A stretch of 64,000 nucleotides of DNA from Flavobacterium degerlachei (GCF_900106645.1 NZ_FNMV01000010.1:1-64000); one strand, 5' to 3'; positions 15,162 to 25,413 are shown, numbered from the stretch's first letter. Translations and numbers: made by a program. The notes: generated by a model not told the origin, from the sequence alone.

Positions 15162-16982
15162 TTATTTGAACAGTACAGTTTTTGGTTTTGCCAACTCAAA
15201 ATCCTGTAGGCCAAAATCACCAGTTTCAAAAGCATTAGTCCTGAAAATATTATCACCATCAAAAGGTATTGTAGGATAGTACGAAAGAGATAGCTGGAAA
15301 GAACTAAATACTAAGTAATCATTAGTAATAATAACTCCTATTCCTACTTTTGAATACGCTTTTGTCACTTTTCCTCCATTTTCTTTTTGCCCCAATAAAG
15401 CTATAGAATAGTTAAAATAGGGATTCAATCTAAACCCCCAAACGTCATGTGGAGCGTAGGCTTGTGTTTGTAATGTGAGCACCATTTTATTAGTACCATA
15501 TACTGCACTATTAAAACCCTGAATTCCATAGTTGCCATTAATACTCAATTCATCTCCTATCGAATTTTGGCGGTTTATTCCAACAACAACTTGAGGTTTG
15601 ATGAATTGCCTTAGTTTCCATTTTCCAAATTCAGTGAGATTAGTAAAATAATTAGCTTGAAAGGAAAAAACGGTCTGTTCTGTTACTGATTTATTAAAGA
15701 AAGTGCCTAGTTCAAAGTTGGTGCTTAAGAAACCCCATTTATGATAACTTCCAAAGGAAACTTGGGCTCCCAAATAAGGTCTCCAGTTGTTGTTTTTGTA
15801 TTGATAACCTAGGGTTAGTCCATATATTCTCCCTATAGGAACATCTTCAACGACTCCATTTTTAAAAATATACTGGTCTTGAATAAAGTTACGTGTATTA
15901 ATACCAATTCCAGAAAGTATGAATTTTTCATTGGAATAAAAATCGATGGGGTCGTAAGCTGCAGTTGGACTTTCGACATAATTTATATTTAAGAATCTTC
16001 CAGAAATAATTAAATTTGTGGTCTTCGAATTTACAGCACTGCCTTTAAAAATTGGAACGGATTTTCCAATCCAGAAATCATGTGAACTATATTTGAAGTT
16101 TTGGTTTTCGTATTTTGAATCTATTCCCTGTAAAGTGTCTTTTCTAAATTGTTGTGCTAAAGAAATACCTCCTGCCCATTTAGTTAAAGGAGAGTAAAAA
16201 GGGCGTTCTAATGAGATGCTTTTTTCATAATAATTATCTAGATCTATTTGGTATTTAAGCTTTGTTTTAATGAATGTGTTTCTAATGTTTGGGATAGTAT
16301 ATGCTAAATTATTTGCAGTTTTCCCATCGCTTGACCTATTGGTAAACTTATAATCAAATTGGTGACCTATTCCAAAAAAGTTTCTTTCATTTAACCCTAC
16401 AGAATTTTGCGAACCAGAAACAGAAATTTTTGGTATTGTACTCCATGAATCGAGTACGCGTATGGTAATATCAACGGAATCAGCTTTTGTACTAGTGAAT
16501 TCCTCGCTAATTGTTACTCGGTTAACAAACTTTTGTGCTCTAATAATACGCTCAGATTCCTGTATTTTTAATAAACTATATGCCGTGTTTTTTTTGAAGA
16601 GTAACAAGTCTTTAATTGCGAGTTTTTTTGTTTTAAGATGAAATCTGTTTCCAGTTCTTTCTCCCCAATTTCCAGGCCTCCTCAAGGTATCTGTATCAGA
16701 ATACCCAAAAGGATCTAGTGTTATGATCTTGATGTTTCTAATTATTTTGTCCTCAGCGGCTATTCTTTTTATGGGCTTAACAACAGGAAGTGGCTTTTTT
16801 GACTTTATGGGTTTAAAAATCAAGCCGTGCATGAACTTAGTAAATTTATTTTTTTTAGAATAGGTATGAATTTGCTTATACACTTCGGTACTATCTTTCT
16901 CTTGTTTTGTGATTTGTGAAAAAGAGTTCTGAACGCCCAAAAGCATCAAAATTAGTAGTGCTATTTTTTGATTTTTAGACAT
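15162..16982 (-). CDS. Omp85/BamA-like outer-membrane protein (606 aa)
   Basis: A signal peptide (MSKNQKIALLILMLLGVQNSFSQ) leads a basic linker. Residues about 75-175 resemble one POTRA-like module (IRNIKIITLDPFGY, NTAYSLLKIQESERIIRAQKF, DSVDITIRVLDSWSTIP). The remaining 420 residues are alternating hydrophobic/polar strands consistent with a 16-strand barrel, including GLNERNFFGIGHQF, a phrase typical of the first Omp85 barrel strands. It is shorter than BamA, which has five POTRA domains. A role in assembly or export of outer-membrane components is inferred from the fold. Confidence 0.72.
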   Translation of the reverse strand: MSKNQKIALLILMLLGVQNSFSQITKQEKDSTEVYKQIHTYSKKNKFTKFMHGLIFKPIKSKKPLPVVKPIKRIAAEDKIIRNIKIITLDPFGYSDTDTLRRPGNWGERTGNRFHLKTKKLAIKDLLLFKKNTAYSLLKIQESERIIRAQKFVNRVTISEEFTSTKADSVDITIRVLDSWSTIPKISVSGSQNSVGLNERNFFGIGHQFDYKFTNRSSDGKTANNLAYTIPNIRNTFIKTKLKYQIDLDNYYEKSISLERPFYSPLTKWAGGISLAQQFRKDTLQGIDSKYENQNFKYSSHDFWIGKSVPIFKGSAVNSKTTNLIISGRFLNINYVESPTAAYDPIDFYSNEKFILSGIGINTRNFIQDQYIFKNGVVEDVPIGRIYGLTLGYQYKNNNWRPYLGAQVSFGSYHKWGFLSTNFELGTFFNKSVTEQTVFSFQANYFTNLTEFGKWKLRQFIKPQVVVGINRQNSIGDELSINGNYGIQGFNSAVYGTNKMVLTLQTQAYAPHDVWGFRLNPYFNYSIALLGQKENGGKVTKAYSKVGIGVIITNDYLVFSSFQLSLSYYPTIPFDGDNIFRTNAFETGDFGLQDFELAKPKTVLFK

Positions 16983-17060
16983 TTAGATGTTAATTTTCGA
17001 CAAAATAAAAAAAGTCGCTTTGGTTCAAACTATTGAACAGTAAATTTAATAATAATAGTA

Positions 17061-18254
17061 TTATACTACTCCGTTTTGGTTAAAATCAGAAGAATTGATA
17101 TCATTGTCAAGTGGATCATAAGTAATTCCTTCATTTGTCTCAATTGTTGTTTTTTTAATAGTTTTTTGAGATTTTAAATGTTTCCAAATGAATGTTTTAG
17201 GCATATTATCTCCCATGAGATAGCCCCAAGGTTCTAAGCTTTCGATTCGGTCAAAAATTATTTTTAAGATTGCCAATATTGGAATAGCTAAAAACATCCC
17301 TGCAACTCCCGCAATACCACCTCCGATAATAATCCCTACAATTGATACGAATGCATTTATCTGAACTTTTGTGTTTATTATAAGAGGAACCAGTATATTA
17401 TTGTCAATTACCTGAACAACGATGTTTACACCTATTACCCCCAAAATTATGGATAGATCAGGAGCCCCTGTCAGTGAAGACAAGATAGTTAAAACACCTG
17501 CGACAAGTATACCTACGTAAGGGATAAGATTAAGAATTCCCGTTATAATTCCCAGTAAAATTGCATATTTTACACCAATAAAATAGAGTCCAGCACTTGT
17601 CAAAACAGACACAAAAATCATTTCTATAATCAAACCTACGATGTAGCTTTGCACAGATCCTTTGATTTGCGTTAAAATTTCTTGCAATTTTGGATGATGT
17701 TCTTTTCTAAATAGTTTGGCAAAAAACAAAATAAAGTGAGTTCTGTAAAGCAGAATTAAGAATGTATAGATAGGCACTAATATAATATTAGTTATCGTGT
17801 CTGAAACTGATATTAATGTGGTTGCCATGCTTTCTTTCCCCTTTTTAACAGAGTCCTGAGTAACATCTTCTATGTATTTTCTTTGTTCCCAAATACTAAC
17901 ATTAAAACTAGTTCGGATGTATCGTTGAATATCGGTTATAAAAATATTGATGTTTTTCCTGATAGTATCAAAGTCATCCGCAATATCACTAATCTGATAA
18001 GATATAAATGCTAAAATTACAATAATGCAAAAAACAAATAAAATAACAGTGATGAACACCGCTAACCCTTGCGGAAAACGCAGTTTTGAATTTAAAAAAT
18101 TAACTACTGGCAATAATAGAACAGCAAATAAAAAAGCCATTAATACTGGGACTAATACACTCTTACCAAGATAGAAAATATAGGTAATACTTATTAAACA
18201 TATTAAAGAAAAACCGAGTCTTATATAAAACGGATATTTGGTAGTGGTTTCCAT
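17061..18254 (-). CDS. AI-2E family transporter (permease)
   Basis: Polytopic inner-membrane protein of 397 aa with about eight hydrophobic segments. The family signatures are visible: LVPVLMAFLFAVLLLPVVNFL near the N-terminus, and the C-terminal half GVKYAILLGIITGILNLIPY-VG with later QVIDNNILVPLI and GIAGMFLAIP-like segments. The family includes TqsA, but most members export other small molecules or sodium, so the AI-2 name is not taken literally. I start at ATG 18254 (METTTKYPF); a longer frame would need TTG. Confidence 0.88.
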   Translation of the reverse strand: METTTKYPFYIRLGFSLICLISITYIFYLGKSVLVPVLMAFLFAVLLLPVVNFLNSKLRFPQGLAVFITVILFVFCIIVILAFISYQISDIADDFDTIRKNINIFITDIQRYIRTSFNVSIWEQRKYIEDVTQDSVKKGKESMATTLISVSDTITNIILVPIYTFLILLYRTHFILFFAKLFRKEHHPKLQEILTQIKGSVQSYIVGLIIEMIFVSVLTSAGLYFIGVKYAILLGIITGILNLIPYVGILVAGVLTILSSLTGAPDLSIILGVIGVNIVVQVIDNNILVPLIINTKVQINAFVSIVGIIIGGGIAGVAGMFLAIPILAILKIIFDRIESLEPWGYLMGDNMPKTFIWKHLKSQKTIKKTTIETNEGITYDPLDNDINSSDFNQNGVV

Positions 18255-18431
18255 AGAACTTTCGGAATTTAGTGAGACGGTAAATTTATTTTGCAATCAT
18301 CTATTATTTAGTAAACAAATATGATGTTTTTTTACTTTTAAAAATTATAGTGTTTTTAATATTTTTTATATAATTACCACTTAAAATGGATAAAGATAAA
18401 GCGAAGAATCGGGGCTTTTTATAACAATATA

Positions 18432-18962
18432 TTAGTCGACGAACTCAGTTTCAGGGAAATGATCTTTCATGATAGATATCCCTTTTTGAAACAGTAAATT
18501 ATTAGGGTATACAATTCTCTCGCCATCTTTTGTTTTTAAGGCAACGTGAAAAGCACGAATATCTTCGATTTCTGCGACTATGGGGAAATCTTTATCGTGA
18601 ATTCTGATAACGTCCCCAATTTTAAAAGGAAATGAAAAGAACAGTATTATTCCAGATGTTATGTTACTTAAAATAGACCATTGTGCAAACATGGCAACCC
18701 CAACTACTGTCGTAATGGAAGAAATAGCTATTATAATGTCTTTGGGTTGAACGCCCCAAATTATAATTAAAGCAATTATTGACAAAATATTAGTTAACAA
18801 ATGAATGTATTTGATTACCAGATTTGTTCGATGTTCAATTCTATGTGTTGTTTTTGCAAAGCGCCTCACTAATTTTGAGACTATAATTCGCAATGTTACC
18901 ATCAAAATTATCAAAACTCCAGTTGCAATTGCTTCTTTGAAAAAATCATTAATAAAAGTCAT
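18432..18962 (-). CDS. Small-conductance mechanosensitive channel family protein (MscS)
   Basis: At 176 aa it is a minimal MscS protein. Two or three membrane helices (residues about 10-30, 50-70 and the pore helix 75-100 with VVGVAMFAQWSILSNITSGI) lead into the beta domain (FSFPFKIGDVIRIHDKDFP, IEDIRAFHVALKTKDGERIVYPNN). The last motif is the most conserved part of MscS. It lacks the C-terminal alpha/beta cage. The gene is 11 bases downstream of maf, last in a five-gene minus-strand operon. Confidence 0.88.
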   Translation of the reverse strand: MTFINDFFKEAIATGVLIILMVTLRIIVSKLVRRFAKTTHRIEHRTNLVIKYIHLLTNILSIIALIIIWGVQPKDIIIAISSITTVVGVAMFAQWSILSNITSGIILFFSFPFKIGDVIRIHDKDFPIVAEIEDIRAFHVALKTKDGERIVYPNNLLFQKGISIMKDHFPETEFVD

Positions 18963-18973
18963 CTTTTTCCTTT

Positions 18974-19558
18974 TTATGCTAATTTACTTAAATATTCGTA
19001 AACTTTGTCAACAGGTAATCCCATAACATTAGCATAAGAACCTTCAATTTTTGAAACTCCAATAAACCCAATCCATTCCTGTATTCCATATGCACCCGCT
19101 TTGTCATAAGGTTTGTATTTGTCTATGTAATAAAGAATTGATTCGTCACTTAATTCGTTAAAGGTGACTTTTGTTGTCTCTGATATAATGTCTGTTTTTA
19201 AATTGGTTTTAAAACAAACAGATGTTATTACATCGTGAGTTGAATTTGACAGTGATTTGATGATTTCAAAGGCATCTTGTTTGTCTTTTGGCTTACCTAA
19301 GGCTTTTTCATTGTGCCAAACTATAGTGTCGCTGGTAATTAGGATCTCATTGTCCTTCAAGTCGCCTTCAAATGCATTGGCTTTTAATTCAGCAAGAAAG
19401 TTCGTGATTTCAGCCGCTTTTAATTCTGGTGGAAAAATTTCTTCTATATCTTTTAATCTTATTTCAAAATCTAATTCTAAATCTTTAAAAAACTGCTGTC
19501 TTCTAGGTGAACCGGAAGCAAGGATTAGTTTGTACTGTTTTAATTTATTTTGAAGCAT
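18974..19558 (-). CDS. maf: Maf-like nucleotide pyrophosphatase
   Basis: House-cleaning enzyme that hydrolyses non-canonical or modified nucleoside triphosphates to monophosphates. It begins with the Maf signature ILASGSPRRQQF (residues 12-23), continues with ITSDTIVWHNEKALGKPKD (catalytic aspartate region) and YKPYDKAGAYGIQEW (residues about 148-162), and ends with NVMGLPVDKVYEYL. The 194-aa length is standard. It overlaps the upstream prenyltransferase gene by 14 bases. Confidence 0.95.
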   Translation of the reverse strand: MLQNKLKQYKLILASGSPRRQQFFKDLELDFEIRLKDIEEIFPPELKAAEITNFLAELKANAFEGDLKDNEILITSDTIVWHNEKALGKPKDKQDAFEIIKSLSNSTHDVITSVCFKTNLKTDIISETTKVTFNELSDESILYYIDKYKPYDKAGAYGIQEWIGFIGVSKIEGSYANVMGLPVDKVYEYLSKLA

Positions 19559-20477
19559 TGTATTTTATATTTAAAGTAATGATTGCAATGGATATAATTC
19601 CGAAAAACAGAATCCATTTTAGTAGTAAACTAAATTTCTGGAACTCCTTCTTTGTTTTGGCTGGCCAGACTTTTATACTGAAATAAAGCAATGGTGCTAC
19701 CACAAAAATAAAAGCGTAGATTGTTGTTGCGAGCAAATTGTTAGCAACAAAATAATTGTTGATGTACACCAAAAGGAATACTGTAGGGATTAATCCTAAA
19801 GTAGCGGCTAATTTTGATGTGTTTTCAACTCCTAAAACAATTGCTAAGGTTTTCATTCCTTGATTAGAATCTCCTTTTATATCTTCTAAATCCTTCACAA
19901 TTTCCCGTATAAAATTGATCATAAATGCAAATACAGCAAAGTCCAATAGAATTGAAAAAAGGTTTGCCATTACTGGCTGATTATTTTGATTAATAACAGG
20001 AAATAAATCAAAAATACCGATGATGATAACGCTAAAGGAAAGTAATAAAGCAACAATTAAGTTTCCTAGAATCAGCATTTGCTTTAAGCTTGTCGCGTAA
20101 ATATAAAGTGTCGCTGCAATTAAGATAAAAATGGCAGCAAAACCAGGTTTTAATATCACATTCGACAAATAAAAACCAATCACAACTCCTGTAATGTTTA
20201 AAGCAATATAAATGTTGTATGCTTGCGTTTCAGTGATTTTATTACCTACAATAAGTTGTTTTGGTTTGTTTTCAATATCAGTATCCTGATCAAAAATATC
20301 GTTGATTACATATCCTGCTGCGGCTAATAAAACAGTACTTAAAACTAATAAGCCGTATTGCCAGTCTGCTAAAGCCAAAGGGACATTTTGCAACTTCAAA
20401 AAACCATATCTGAAAATCAATTGCATGAAAGCCAGCATCAGTAGATTTTGATATCGAATCAATTTAAGAAAATTCAT
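19545..20477 (-). CDS. UbiA-family prenyltransferase (GGGP-synthase-like)
   Basis: Integral-membrane prenyltransferase of 310 aa with about eight helices. The first Asp-rich motif is NDIFDQDTDIENKP (residues about 61-74) and the second NFIREIVKDLEDIKGD (about 188-203), both needed for Mg-prenyl diphosphate binding. In flavobacterial genomes this operonic family is usually named geranylgeranylglycerol-phosphate geranylgeranyltransferase after archaeal homologs; the acceptor in bacteria is not clear from sequence. It is distinct from the MenA-type enzyme at 57.3 kb. Confidence 0.87.
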   Translation of the reverse strand: MNFLKLIRYQNLLMLAFMQLIFRYGFLKLQNVPLALADWQYGLLVLSTVLLAAAGYVINDIFDQDTDIENKPKQLIVGNKITETQAYNIYIALNITGVVIGFYLSNVILKPGFAAIFILIAATLYIYATSLKQMLILGNLIVALLLSFSVIIIGIFDLFPVINQNNQPVMANLFSILLDFAVFAFMINFIREIVKDLEDIKGDSNQGMKTLAIVLGVENTSKLAATLGLIPTVFLLVYINNYFVANNLLATTIYAFIFVVAPLLYFSIKVWPAKTKKEFQKFSLLLKWILFFGIISIAIITLNIKYNASK

Positions 20478-20537
20478 AGATGAGTTTTACGTTAACGGTT
20501 TACTGTTTTGTATTATTTGGTAGCTACTGACTGTTCG

Positions 20538-21065
20538 CTAGTCAAGTTTTCCGTCAAAATGTGCCATCCACTTTCCTTGTACTTTCATTACTTGTTCTAT
20601 AACATCACGTGCAGCACCTTTTCCACCATTTTTATTGGAAATGTAAGTAGAAATAGCTTTAATCTCAGGGCTGGAATCTTGTGGGCAAGTAGGTAATCCA
20701 ACTAATTTCATAACATGATAATCGGGTATGTCATCACCCATATAAAGAACTTGTTCAGGATTGATATTGTATAGTTCGGTGTATTCTTTAAACGTTTCCA
20801 CTTTATCAGGTGTTCCTAAATGGATGTCAGTAATCCCTAAATTTCTTAAACGTACACGAACTCCCTCGTTACTTCCTCCTGAGATGATACATACGTTATA
20901 TCCACTTTCTACTGCTGCTTTCATGGCATAACCATCACGAATATTCATTGTTCTTAAAATTTCGCCTTCGGTGGTTACAAATACTGAGCTGTCTGTAAGT
21001 ACGCCGTCAACATCAAAAATAAAAGTAGTGATGTCATTCATTAATTCTTTATAACTTTTTGCCAT
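20538..21065 (-). CDS. KdsC-like HAD-IIIA phosphatase
   Basis: Capless HAD phosphatase of 175 aa. Motif I FDVDGVLTDS (residues about 17-26), motif II ISGGSN, a lysine in TPDKVETF and motif IV YMGDDIPDYHVMK are all present. The size and motif spacing match 3-deoxy-D-manno-octulosonate 8-phosphate phosphatase, which makes Kdo for lipopolysaccharide; some relatives act on other sugar phosphates. It overlaps the upstream DUF2520 gene by 17 bases. Confidence 0.88.
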   Translation of the reverse strand: MAKSYKELMNDITTFIFDVDGVLTDSSVFVTTEGEILRTMNIRDGYAMKAAVESGYNVCIISGGSNEGVRVRLRNLGITDIHLGTPDKVETFKEYTELYNINPEQVLYMGDDIPDYHVMKLVGLPTCPQDSSPEIKAISTYISNKNGGKGAARDVIEQVMKVQGKWMAHFDGKLD

Positions 21066-21822
21066 TATCTTGTATTGATTGTGTTAGTATTTTATAAATG
21101 TTTGATTGATTGCTGTTGGTCAAAAATAATTGATGTGCTTCAATTGTTTGCTGATCATTACGTTTTGCAGGCCCTGTTTGAGCATCTTCTGGAGAAAGCG
21201 TCGTTATTTTTTGAGCTGTTTCTTGAATCAAAGGCTTTAAGATGTCAAAAGGGACTTGATGATCCTTACAAATTTCATTACCTAAATGGTATAGATGATT
21301 GGTGAAATTATTGACAAAAACCGCAGCCACATGCAAAGCTTTTCGTTGTTGAGAGTTTATAGCAAAAACCTTGTCAGAAATTGATTTCGCCACTTTCTCT
21401 AATAGTCGAAAATCAGTACTATTTTCACTTTCTAAACAAATAGGGATATTCTTAAAATTGACTTCCTTGTTTTTAGTAAAAGTTTGAAGCGGATAAAAAA
21501 CCCCTTTTCGGTTGTTATTATTCAAGGAGTCTAGTGCAACACTACCTGATGTGTGAACAACTAATCTGTTTTTGAAAGGGAGTTGGTCAGAAACACTAGC
21601 TATAGCATCGTCAGAAACGGCTATTATATAGAGATCAGCTTCTACTAGATCATTAAAATCGGTTACAATTTTGCTAGAATCTAGTAGGGCAGTAATGGAT
21701 TCTCTTTTTCTAGAATACACTTGAACTAATTCAATTTCGTTCCCAGTATTTTGGTTTTTTTGTAGGGCAGCTATCAAATGTTGCGAAACATTTCCAGAGC
21801 CAATGATAGTAACTTTAAGCAT
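21049..21822 (-). CDS. Rossmann-like plus DUF2520 protein
   Basis: 257-aa dehydrogenase-like protein. The N-terminal nucleotide-binding loop is VTIIGSGNVSQHLI (residues 4-17) and the middle has VVHTSGSVAL, as in F420-dependent and pyrroline-5-carboxylate reductases. The C-terminal DUF2520 domain includes HVAAVFVNNFTNHLYHLG and GPAKRNDQQTIEAH. Its substrate is unknown. It is first in the operon with kdsC-like, ubiA-like, maf and mscS genes, an order I associate with Flavobacteriaceae. Confidence 0.88.
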   Translation of the reverse strand: MLKVTIIGSGNVSQHLIAALQKNQNTGNEIELVQVYSRKRESITALLDSSKIVTDFNDLVEADLYIIAVSDDAIASVSDQLPFKNRLVVHTSGSVALDSLNNNNRKGVFYPLQTFTKNKEVNFKNIPICLESENSTDFRLLEKVAKSISDKVFAINSQQRKALHVAAVFVNNFTNHLYHLGNEICKDHQVPFDILKPLIQETAQKITTLSPEDAQTGPAKRNDQQTIEAHQLFLTNSNQSNIYKILTQSIQDNGKKL

Positions 21823-21980
21823 TCGACAAAATTAGCATTTTTTTTTAAAGTGTTTACAACTATTCGTACTATACATTTTCGATAAAAAAACCAATAAATC
21901 CAATTGATTGACTGACAATAAAAGGCTTAATTTTAGATTAAATTAACAATTATACAAATATAGAAGTCAACATTTTTAAG

Positions 21981-21988
21981 TACTTTTG
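21981..21988 (+). promoter_or_regulatory. Probable -7 element of ccsBA
   Basis: TACTTTTG matches TAnnTTTG and is 31 bases upstream of the ATG. No clear TTG lies at the -33 distance. Confidence 0.45.
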
Positions 21989-22019
21989 TCGGACTTTTAT
22001 AAAACGTAATTACTTACAA

Positions 22020-25000
22020 ATGAATAAAAAATATTTTTCCTTTTTATTTTCTACACGCTTAATGGCTCTTCTTTTCTTGACTTTTGCAATAGCAATGGGT
22101 GCAGGAACCTTCATCGAAAGTAAATACAATACAGATACCGCTAGAATTTTAATATATAACTCTTGGTGGTTTGAAGCAATAATGGTGTTTTTTATGATCA
22201 ATTTCATTGGGAATATAAAACGTTATCAATTGCTAAAAAAAGAGAAATGGGCTACATTAATGCTTCATTTGGCTTTTGTTTTGATTCTGTTAGGTGCTTT
22301 TGTAACACGATACATAAGTTATGAAGGAATGATGCCAATACGTGAAGGGGCGGCTGAAAACCAATTCTATTCTGATAAAACTTTCCTTACTGTCTTTGTT
22401 GATGGTGAATATAAGGGAGAAATGAAACGTAGAGTCTTTGAGAAACCATTACTACTTTCTCCAGTAACCAATAATAATTTTTCTATTTCTGAAAAGTTCG
22501 CTGATACTCCATTTAAAGTCGAGTACAAGGACTTTATCATGGGAGCTAAGGAATATGTGAAAGCAGATGATAAAGGTGTTTTCTATTTAAAATTAGTGGA
22601 AGCAGGTGATGGAGGTCGTGAAGAACATTTCTTGAAAGAGGGAGAAGTTCAAAATATTCACAATGTTCTTTTTGCTTTAAATAAACCTACTGAAGGCGCT
22701 ATAAATATCAATACAACAGGAACTGAATATACCATTCAAACTCCTTTTGAAGGAAATTTTATGAGAATGGCAGACAAACTGGAAGGCGCAGTTACTAAAG
22801 ATATTGTGCAACCGTTAATGATGCGCTCGCTTTATACCATTGGAGAAAAACGTTTTGTATTTCCTGATCCAGCCGTAAAAGGAGTAATTGCTTATGAGTC
22901 TAATAATGATTTTAAAGCTAAAACTCATGATGATGCTCTAATATTGAAGGTAACAGCGGACGGACAAGAAAAAGAAGTTACCGTTGTGGGTTCAAAAGGT
23001 AAAATAGGACAGTTTCAAACAGTTAAAATAGGGGCTATTGATTATACTTTTTTCTTTGGAAGCAAAGCCTATGTTTTGCCATTCAAAATTAAACTGAATG
23101 ATTTTATTGCTGAAAAGTATCCTGGTACAGAAAAAAGTTATTCTTCGTTTGAAAGTAAAGTTACTGTACAAGATACGACTGAAACTTTTGATGCCAGAAT
23201 ATTTATGAATAATGTATTGGATTATAAAGGATATCGCTTCTTTCAATCTTCATTTGATCCAGATGAAAAAGGGACTGTGTTATCAGTAAATCATGATTTT
23301 TGGGGTACTGGTATAACTTATGCAGGATATTTCATGTTGTTTTTTGCCATGATGGCTATTATGTTTACGAAGCACTCTCGATTTACTGATATAAAAAGAA
23401 AATTAGAAGTGGTAAAAGATAAAAAATCAAAACTAATCACCGTTTTAGTATTATTGTTAAGTTTTAATGGATTTGCTCAAACCCATAATCATGATCATGA
23501 TGCTGATGGCAATCATGCAGACCATACGGAAAGTGCAACTCATACGCGTGTAGCTCCAACTGAGAAGCAATTGGATTCTTTGCTAAATAAATTTAAAGTT
23601 AAAGAAGAGCATGCGTCTAAATTTGGTAGATTAATTATTCAAGATGCGGGCGGAAGGATGAAGCCAATTAATACTTTCTCGTCAGAGTTATTAAGAAAGG
23701 TAAGCCATTCGAATGATTACGAAGGGATGAATTCTGATCAGGTTTTCTTATCGATGTCTCAATATGCACAATTATGGATTGAAATTCCGTTGATTCATTT
23801 AAGAAGCGGGAATGATAGTATCCGTAAATTAATAGGAGTAGATGTAAAAGCTGAAAAAGCGCCATTTATCGCTTTCTTTGATGAAAAGGGGAATTATAAA
23901 TTATCACCTTATTTAGATGCTGCCTATAAAGCTGCAAATCCAAATCAGTTTGAAAAAGACTTTATCGAGACAGATAAAAAAGTAAATTTAATGGAATCTG
24001 CCTTGAGCGGTAGAATATTAAAGATTTTCCCAATTCCGAATGATCCAAATAATAAATGGGTTTCTTCATTAGAATTAGGTGAAGCAGGATTAAAGGGAAT
24101 GGATTCTACTTATACTAAGAGTGTTTTGCCTTTGTATTTTGGATCATTAAATAATGCTTCAGTCTCCAATGATTATAAAAATGCAGATGATTTAGTTGAA
24201 AGTTTGAATGGTTTCCAAAAGAAATTTGGAGAAAAAGTAAGACCTAGTGAAGATAAAATTTCAATGGAGATTTTGTACAACAAGTATGATTTACTTCAAA
24301 AGTTGCCATTTGCATATTTATTCGCTTCAATTTTAATGTTAGCTTTTACTATACTTCAAATTTTTAAAGAAACGAAGCTAATGCGGACTCTGGTTAATAC
24401 CATGCATATTGTAATTGCGGTATTCTTTACACTACATACTTTAACATTAGCTGCTCGTTGGTATATTTCAGGTCATGCTCCTTGGAGTAATGCGTATGAA
24501 GCCATTGTATATGTGGCTTGGGCAACGATGTTCTTTGGTTTGGCTTTCGATGTTAAATCAAAATTAACAGTTGCTTCTGCGGCATTTGTTACGTCTATGA
24601 TTTTATCAGCAGCGTACATGAACTGGATCGATCCAGAAATAGCTAATTTACAACCTGTGCTTAATTCGTACTGGTTAATGATTCACGTGGCTGTAATTGT
24701 TGCGAGTTACGGACCATTTGCATTAGGAATGATATTAGGTTTTGTATCCTTATTGCTTATCTTTTTTACCAATGAAAAGAACAAAGCGAAAATGGATTTG
24801 AATATTCAAGAGATTACGTATATTAATGAAATGGCTTTAACTATTGGATTGATAATGCTAACTATAGGTAACTTCCTTGGAGGGCAATGGGCCAATGAAA
24901 GTTGGGGACGTTATTGGGGATGGGATCCAAAAGAGACTTGGGCACTAATTAGTATCATGGTTTATGCTTTTGTGATTCATGCTCGATTTGTACCTTCATT

Positions 25001-25211
25001 AAGAGGGAAATGGATATTTAACCTGATGAGTATGTTTGCTTTTGTATCTATTTTATTTACCTATTATGGAGTAAACTTTCACTTAGTAGGATTGCATTCA
25101 TATGCGAGTGGAGAAGCACATTCATTAAGTTGGATATGGTATTCACTGGGGACAATAACATTTATAGGTGCTATTACGTATCCAAAATATAAAAAGTATT
25201 ATAAGAAATAA
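22020..25211 (+). CDS. ccsA: Cytochrome c biogenesis CcsB-CcsA fusion
   Basis: System II heme transporter and cytochrome c synthase as a single 1063-aa chain. The N-terminal ResB/CcsB half has membrane helices near residues 12-33, 43-63 and 75-95 and a helix near 435, with a long periplasmic domain between. A histidine-rich linker (HNHDHDADGNHADH, about 490-505) follows. The C-terminal ResC/CcsA half has eight membrane segments and the WWD heme motif WGRYWGWDPKETWALIS (about 961-977), with candidate heme-ligand histidines in flanking helices. Fused CcsBA is typical of Bacteroidota and epsilonproteobacteria. It is monocistronic with its own terminator. Confidence 0.95.
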   Translation: MNKKYFSFLFSTRLMALLFLTFAIAMGAGTFIESKYNTDTARILIYNSWWFEAIMVFFMINFIGNIKRYQLLKKEKWATLMLHLAFVLILLGAFVTRYISYEGMMPIREGAAENQFYSDKTFLTVFVDGEYKGEMKRRVFEKPLLLSPVTNNNFSISEKFADTPFKVEYKDFIMGAKEYVKADDKGVFYLKLVEAGDGGREEHFLKEGEVQNIHNVLFALNKPTEGAININTTGTEYTIQTPFEGNFMRMADKLEGAVTKDIVQPLMMRSLYTIGEKRFVFPDPAVKGVIAYESNNDFKAKTHDDALILKVTADGQEKEVTVVGSKGKIGQFQTVKIGAIDYTFFFGSKAYVLPFKIKLNDFIAEKYPGTEKSYSSFESKVTVQDTTETFDARIFMNNVLDYKGYRFFQSSFDPDEKGTVLSVNHDFWGTGITYAGYFMLFFAMMAIMFTKHSRFTDIKRKLEVVKDKKSKLITVLVLLLSFNGFAQTHNHDHDADGNHADHTESATHTRVAPTEKQLDSLLNKFKVKEEHASKFGRLIIQDAGGRMKPINTFSSELLRKVSHSNDYEGMNSDQVFLSMSQYAQLWIEIPLIHLRSGNDSIRKLIGVDVKAEKAPFIAFFDEKGNYKLSPYLDAAYKAANPNQFEKDFIETDKKVNLMESALSGRILKIFPIPNDPNNKWVSSLELGEAGLKGMDSTYTKSVLPLYFGSLNNASVSNDYKNADDLVESLNGFQKKFGEKVRPSEDKISMEILYNKYDLLQKLPFAYLFASILMLAFTILQIFKETKLMRTLVNTMHIVIAVFFTLHTLTLAARWYISGHAPWSNAYEAIVYVAWATMFFGLAFDVKSKLTVASAAFVTSMILSAAYMNWIDPEIANLQPVLNSYWLMIHVAVIVASYGPFALGMILGFVSLLLIFFTNEKNKAKMDLNIQEITYINEMALTIGLIMLTIGNFLGGQWANESWGRYWGWDPKETWALISIMVYAFVIHARFVPSLRGKWIFNLMSMFAFVSILFTYYGVNFHLVGLHSYASGEAHSLSWIWYSLGTITFIGAITYPKYKKYYKK

Positions 25212-25240
25212 GAGTAATTAGTTTATTTCAAAAAATAGTA

Positions 25241-25271
25241 AAGGCTCAACTGAAAAGTTGGGCCTTTTTTT
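25241..25271 (+). terminator. Terminator of ccsBA
   Basis: Stem GGCTCAACT / AGTTGGGCC (one G-T pair) with a GAAA loop is followed by seven T residues, 29 bases after the stop. Confidence 0.88.
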
Positions 25272-25413
25272 GTTTCGTACATTCTTTGTAAAGTATTATT
25301 TGAAAGTAATTTTATAAGTATTGTTTTACATAAATTTATGTTAAAATGTATTTTACCGTTTTTTATTGTATTTCATCGTGTATTTATGAATAATAGGTTA
25401 CATTTATTCATGA

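Noticed and set aside
17061..18254. Quorum-sensing AI-2 exporter
   Set aside because: No luxS or lsr genes are present and most AI-2E family proteins transport other solutes.
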